This document shows, one piece after another, positions 59,770 through 64,000 of a stretch of 64,000 bases of DNA. Positions within the stretch are counted from its first letter, which is position 1. Each line of letters starts with the position of its first letter. This DNA is from Aphelocoma coerulescens (Eukaryota > Chordata > Aves > Passeriformes > Corvidae). Under the pieces are notes generated by a model. It made no database searches, was not told the DNA's origin, and was given only the letters and a program-made list of their open reading frames with translations. A program made the position numbers and the translations under genes. The stretch lies in contig NC_091014.1 in NCBI RefSeq assembly GCF_041296385.1, forward strand, positions 67,449,578 to 67,513,577. The letters are read 5' to 3'.

Positions 59770-60969
59770 GCAAATGTGATCTACCCTCATGTAACTGCTT
59801 TGGTTTTGACCCGTTGACACTCACTGATGTATATTCAAGAATCTTCAATTAAATGTAACTGGGTTCAACAGAGCACTGACCCCTTATTTTTACACCTGTA
59901 TCACCATTTCTTCTCCACAAGAATTTCAAATTGTATTTTTTACTATCCATCACTTCTCATTACAGACATACCAGAAAAATATTTTTTATACTTTTTGTGG
60001 GTGTCTGAAGTGTACACACATCTGCCTTAAAATTCTAGAATATCTTCTAAGTTTATTATATCTACCTGTCTTTGAAGAATTTAATGGATTCTGATCACTC
60101 TCCTTTGAAGGACTATTACCCAAAAATTTTCTGTCTTTAACACTGCAGTTCTGTAAACCTAAAAGATATTTTTTCCTAATGAGCTGCTTCATTAAATACT
60201 GATTTTCTATTCTGACACTGAGTCTTAACACAGTGTAGCTCGATAGAATTCAGTAAAATCGTGCTGATATGGAAACATTGCAAAAGTGGAGGAAGAGTCC
60301 ACAGCAATTTCAAACAGAAGGTTTGGAACCACAGTTCTGGTTTTTCCTCCACAAAAGATGACCTGCATTAACTAACAGTAATGCAATTATATTGGTCCAA
60401 TATGTGTATGAAATCAGAATCAACCCTACATAAAATCATTAGACAGCTGGAAGCTGGAAAAAATTCATATTTTTAATCATCTGCCAATCGTTCTATATTG
60501 ATTGAAAAAATAGACAGCCCCCTGCAGACACCCTGCATGATGAGGGACCTGATGCCCCCCTTTACACACGTTTCATGTGACTTTGCTTTTGCTAGCCTGG
60601 TTCCACGGGCTGAATTTGTATCTGGCGTGGGTCAGGTGTCCTCCTGGACTTCTCCTTCCAAGCTCATTTCATTCCAAGGGAATGCACTTGATGTGCACAG
60701 AGAAAACCCTGGGATACAAATACATGGTATTAAATCTACTGAGACCAAGTTTCTCTGGGACTACAGCTCATAATCTAACAGAGGGAAAAGGCAGGTTCTC
60801 CTAGAAATCATGCAATGCCTGTCCTCCTAGGGAATGGTTCAGATGCCCAAATTATTGCTGGTTGTGAAAAATAGCACACCTTTCTTAATTAAAAAAAAAA
60901 AAAAATAGCTTCACTCCTTGTTGCATTGACCAGCTCTTGGAATTTTTCTACAAATTGTGCCTTCTTTCC
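59770..60969. other. Unique sequence, nothing recognised
   Basis: AT-rich sequence with an A run at 60891-60905. No gene or repeat family was recognised. Confidence 0.5.
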
Positions 60970-61118
60970 TGTCAGGAAAGTGTTCAAGGCCAGGTTGGAT
61001 GGGGCTCAGAGCAACCCAGTCTAGGGGAAGGAGTCCCTGCCCACAGCAGGGGGGATGGAAGGAGATGATCTTTGAGGCCCCTTCCAACCCAAACCATTCC
61101 ATGATTCCACGATTCTAA
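60970..61118 (+). repeat. CR1 LINE 3' end fragment
   Basis: 'aagtgttcaaggccaggttg', 'gatggggctcagagcaaccc', 'ggagatgatctttgaggccc' and a tail of 'ccattccatgattccacgat' mark the forward CR1 3' terminus. The ATTCCATG-type tail units are well preserved, so this is a relatively young copy. Confidence 0.93.
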
Positions 61119-61654
61119 GGGATATAATACTCAGCTCCTTCCCCCTGGTCCAGCCAAGCTGGTGTTTGGAACACATACAATGAGCTGCTTTATCTGCATA
61201 CTTTGAGCACCTGCTCGAATAATAACTTCTTATCCCCACCATTGCAGCATCCCTTCATGCAGGTTTCCTCCTTCCCCAGCCCAGAGCTGAGAATAGCTGG
61301 CAAAAAGCACCCCAGGCATCATTACTGACATAGACACCAACACAGCAGCCAGGTGAATCCCTTGAAGCACCCCTGCACCTCCTGTTTTCATTCAGTAGCA
61401 GTGAGGGGTGGCCAGAAACGACCCCAAATTACCTTTCCTCACAATCCACACTAAAGGTTTTGCAGCTAATGCCTCCCTTCACCACCAGACCCTTTACACT
61501 CAGCTCAGGGATGCAACTGGGTTCTGTGTAGGCAGTTTGTAGTAGGAATTGATAGGTTGGCAGAATGAAGTTATGGTTGATGGTTATAATATTGCACTCC
61601 CCTGTTTCGAGAAACCCTAATTTAAGTTACTCTAGCTGTTAAGTCCTTAAAGAT
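61119..61654. other. Unique sequence, nothing recognised
   Basis: Moderate GC content. There is no frame of note and no recognised repeat before the GGAA array begins. Confidence 0.5.
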
Positions 61655-62468
61655 GGAAGGAAGGAAGGGAGGGAGGGAGGGAGGGAGGAAGGAAGGAAGG
61701 GAGGGAGGGAGGCAGAAAGGAAGGAAGGGAGGGAGGGAGGGAATTCGGAAGGAATTCGGAAGGAATTCGGAAGGAAGGAAGGAAGGAATTCGGAAGGAAG
61801 GAATTCGGAAGGAATTCGGAAGGAATTCGGAAGGAATTCGGAAGGAAGGAAGGAAGGAAGGAAGGAAGGAAGAAAGGAAGGAAGGAATTCGGAAGGAAGG
61901 AATTCGGAAGGAAGGAAGGAATTCGGAAGGAAGGAAGGAAGGAAGGAAGGAATTCGGAAGGAATTCGGAAGGAAGGAAGGAAGGAATTCGGAAGGAATTC
62001 GGAAGGAAGGAAGGAATTCGGAAGGAAGGAAGGAATTCGGAAGGAAGGAAGGAAGGAAGGAAGGAAGGAAGGAAGGAAGGAAGGAAGGAAGGGAAGGAAG
62101 GAAGGAAGGAAGGAAGGAATTCGGAAGGAAGGAATTCGGAAGGAATTCGGAAGGAAGGAAGGAAGGAATTCGGAAGGAAGGAAGGAATTCGGAAGGAATT
62201 CGGAAGGAAGGAAGGAATTCGGAAGGAAGGAATTCGGAAGGAATTCGGAAGGAAGGAAGGAATTCGGAAGGAAGGAAGGAATTCGGAAGGAAGGAATTCG
62301 GAAGGAAGGAAGGAATTCGGAAGGAAGGAAGGAAGGAAGGAATTCGGAAGGAATTCGGAAGGAAGGAAGGAAGGAAGGAAGGAAGGAAGGAAGGAAGGAA
62401 GGAAGGAAGGAAGGAAGGAAGGAAGGAAGGAAGGAAGGAAGGAAGGAAGGAAGGAAGGAAGGAAGGAG
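61655..62468 (+). repeat. GGAA / GGAATTC composite satellite, 814 bp
   Basis: The first 85 bp mix GGAA and GGGA units. From 61741 to about 62356, GGAA tetramers are interspersed with GGAATTC, giving about 32 GAATTC (EcoRI) sites by eye, spaced 11, 15, 19, 23 or more bp apart (11 plus multiples of four). The last 110 bp are pure GGAA. A 313-codon plus frame across it (61653-62594) stays open only because neither unit contains a stop; it is not a gene. Confidence 0.98.
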
Positions 62469-64000
62469 TTTGTTTACTTGTTAGGAGAAGAAAAAATAAT
62501 TCTTAGGAAGAAGAAAGACTGTGAAGAAACACCAGGATTTAGGGGAACACAACATGATTTAGGAGAAGGTACCTTAATGCTTAGTTCTGTTTAATGTTTT
62601 TGTGGTCTACATCTTTTACCTTCGCCAAGTCACCCAGACCTTCAGGGTCACCAAGATCTATCTTCTGCCTGTTTGTTATGCCTCCTGGCAAGAAATAGAA
62701 TTTCCAACCCTAAAAATCATTCCATGATCCAAAATTTTATTTCAGAATCTCAGTAATGTTTTAATCTGACAAAACAATGTCATCTGAAAGCTGTCAAATA
62801 AAAGAGTGCCAATGTTCCACTTGACAAGATCTTGTTAAAATAATTGGTAGAATCATATTCAGGACCGTTCACATGTATGGGTAAGGCATGTAGGGGACGC
62901 TGTCTGCCAAGACTTTTCCTGCAGCTGATGGGGAGGATACCTAAAGAGTCAGCTTATTCCATTCTTCTGGGATGAATGAATACATTCCTGGATGTGCTGT
63001 TCCTTTAATCACAAGAGCTGCCTAAATATCTACCACTGATTGGATGCCAGTAAGACACTGATGTGAAATAATGTACAGTCTAAACCAAGAGAGCTGAAAA
63101 ACCTCATGAAATAAAACATAGCTAGAAAATGAACCTTCCCCCCCCCCCCCCCCCCCCCCCAAGATTTGGATGTCATGTAAAGGAACAGGAAATTGAGGGG
63201 GTTTGTCTAGATTTGAAAAGTCACGGGTGTACTCATCCTTTTGAGAAATGCTGCATCTTCCTTAGTCAGACTGCCAGAAAAGGGTCTGACAACATTTTTG
63301 GACAGTTTTATAGTTACAGCCATGTGTGCTGATTTGACAGGGCCTCTGGTCTTTCCATGCTCAGTATTGGCAGAGCCCTAATCCCAGGAGACTTGTTCTG
63401 CAGGGTTTGTAGGGCACTCTGCTCAACCAGGCAATGAGAACTGATTTACAAACTGTGGACTTACAAATTCTCTACGTTCCACAAGAAAAAAGGTTTACAA
63501 TGTACAGAAGCTCACAAGCACTGATGAAACCACTTCCTATGCACTGTACAGACTCTCTCACATGATTCTTTATTTTTTTTGTTACTTCTAAAATGTTACT
63601 TAATGGATTTCTTAAGGACACGTATTATATCCATATTATTTTCATCTCCAAGTGTCTAATAATATTTAGTTTTCCACAGTGGGATGCAAATTTTCCTTTT
63701 TAATTTGCCACTAAATTTCACTGAGTGTTGTCCCTTTGTCAGGCAAAATTTCTATCGCTTTAAAATACTACTGTAGCTTTATGTCACTGCTCCTTTAAGC
63801 AATTTTCAGAAGCTGTAATGAGGCAGGGAGGCAGATGCCTAGAAATTTCAGAAGAAGCCCTCACATTGCACAAACTTCTCTGACTCACTGTCTTAATAAG
63901 ACTGGAGCTGAGGTTTCATGTGGTCTGCTGCTCTGTGTGTTGCCAGCTATGTTACTGTTTCAAACTATTTCATAAAACTATCTAGCAAAAGCCGACCTAT
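62469..64000. other. Unique sequence with a poly-C run
   Basis: No gene was recognised. It contains the 23-C homopolymer at 63138-63160. The remainder is AT-rich. Confidence 0.5.
63138..63160. repeat. Run of 23 C
   Basis: An uninterrupted homopolymer of C on the plus strand (G on minus). It can form a G-quadruplex or i-motif and is a common place for assembly and sequencing errors, so the exact length is uncertain. Confidence 0.9.

Noticed and set aside
59575..59848. GKGKGK and RERERE frames
   Set aside because: Translations of the TTTCCC array.
61653..62594. 313-codon open frame of G, R, K, E, F, N, S
   Set aside because: It is the GGAA/GGAATTC satellite read as protein; neither repeat unit contains a stop codon.
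1..64000. tRNA genes, rRNA, CRISPR arrays, bacterial-type operons
   Set aside because: Nothing with the expected folds, spacing or gene density; the window is vertebrate non-coding DNA.

Overview
The window looks like ordinary non-coding DNA from a bird, most likely a songbird. The support is the repeat content: about sixteen to eighteen CR1 LINE 3' fragments, several avian-type LTRs, no mammal-type SINEs, AT-rich unique sequence, and one young complete endogenous retrovirus. I found no host protein-coding gene that I can defend, and no tRNA, rRNA or CRISPR array. Most open frames elsewhere are chance frames or lie inside repeats.

The main element is a minus-strand, ERVL-like (class III) endogenous retrovirus at 16718-23393. 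It has two near-identical LTRs (5' LTR 22750-23393, 3' LTR 16718-17360), a 5-bp target duplication (AAACC), a lysine-tRNA-like primer binding site, a polypurine tract, an intact gag frame, and a pol frame (protease, RT, RNase H, integrase) with no env. Gag and pol share one reading frame and are separated by a UAG codon. Pol is further broken by four in-frame stop codons, although the LTRs differ by only three substitutions and one indel. The Gag N-terminus is unusually hydrophobic.

Region by region: 1-9 kb is mostly unique sequence with short CR1 pieces and one LTR fragment. A solo LTR lies at 9.03-9.60 kb. 10.2-13.1 kb holds two CR1 copies and a 110-bp dispersed duplication. 16.7-23.4 kb is the retrovirus. 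23.6 kb is CR1. 24-30 kb is AT-rich unique DNA with a candidate retrocopy end. 30.3-36.1 kb is a nest of a solo LTR, CR1 copies in both orientations, an LTR-like insert and a purine microsatellite. 36-45 kb is unique sequence with two small candidate regulatory spots. A solo LTR lies at 45.3-45.8 kb. 49.2-50.3 kb is the longest CR1. 52-57 kb holds an ancient CR1, a GC-rich exon-like block, a 50-A tract and a younger CR1. The end of the window carries a TTTCCC hexamer array, an 814-bp GGAA/GGAATTC array with about 32 EcoRI-type sites, and a run of 23 C.

The only genes acting together are those of the retrovirus: Gag would form the particle, and protease, RT/RNase H and integrase would process, copy and insert it. 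With pol broken, this copy could now move only with enzymes supplied by another copy. Repeat names are from pattern recognition without a database search, and edges of CR1 and solo LTRs are approximate.
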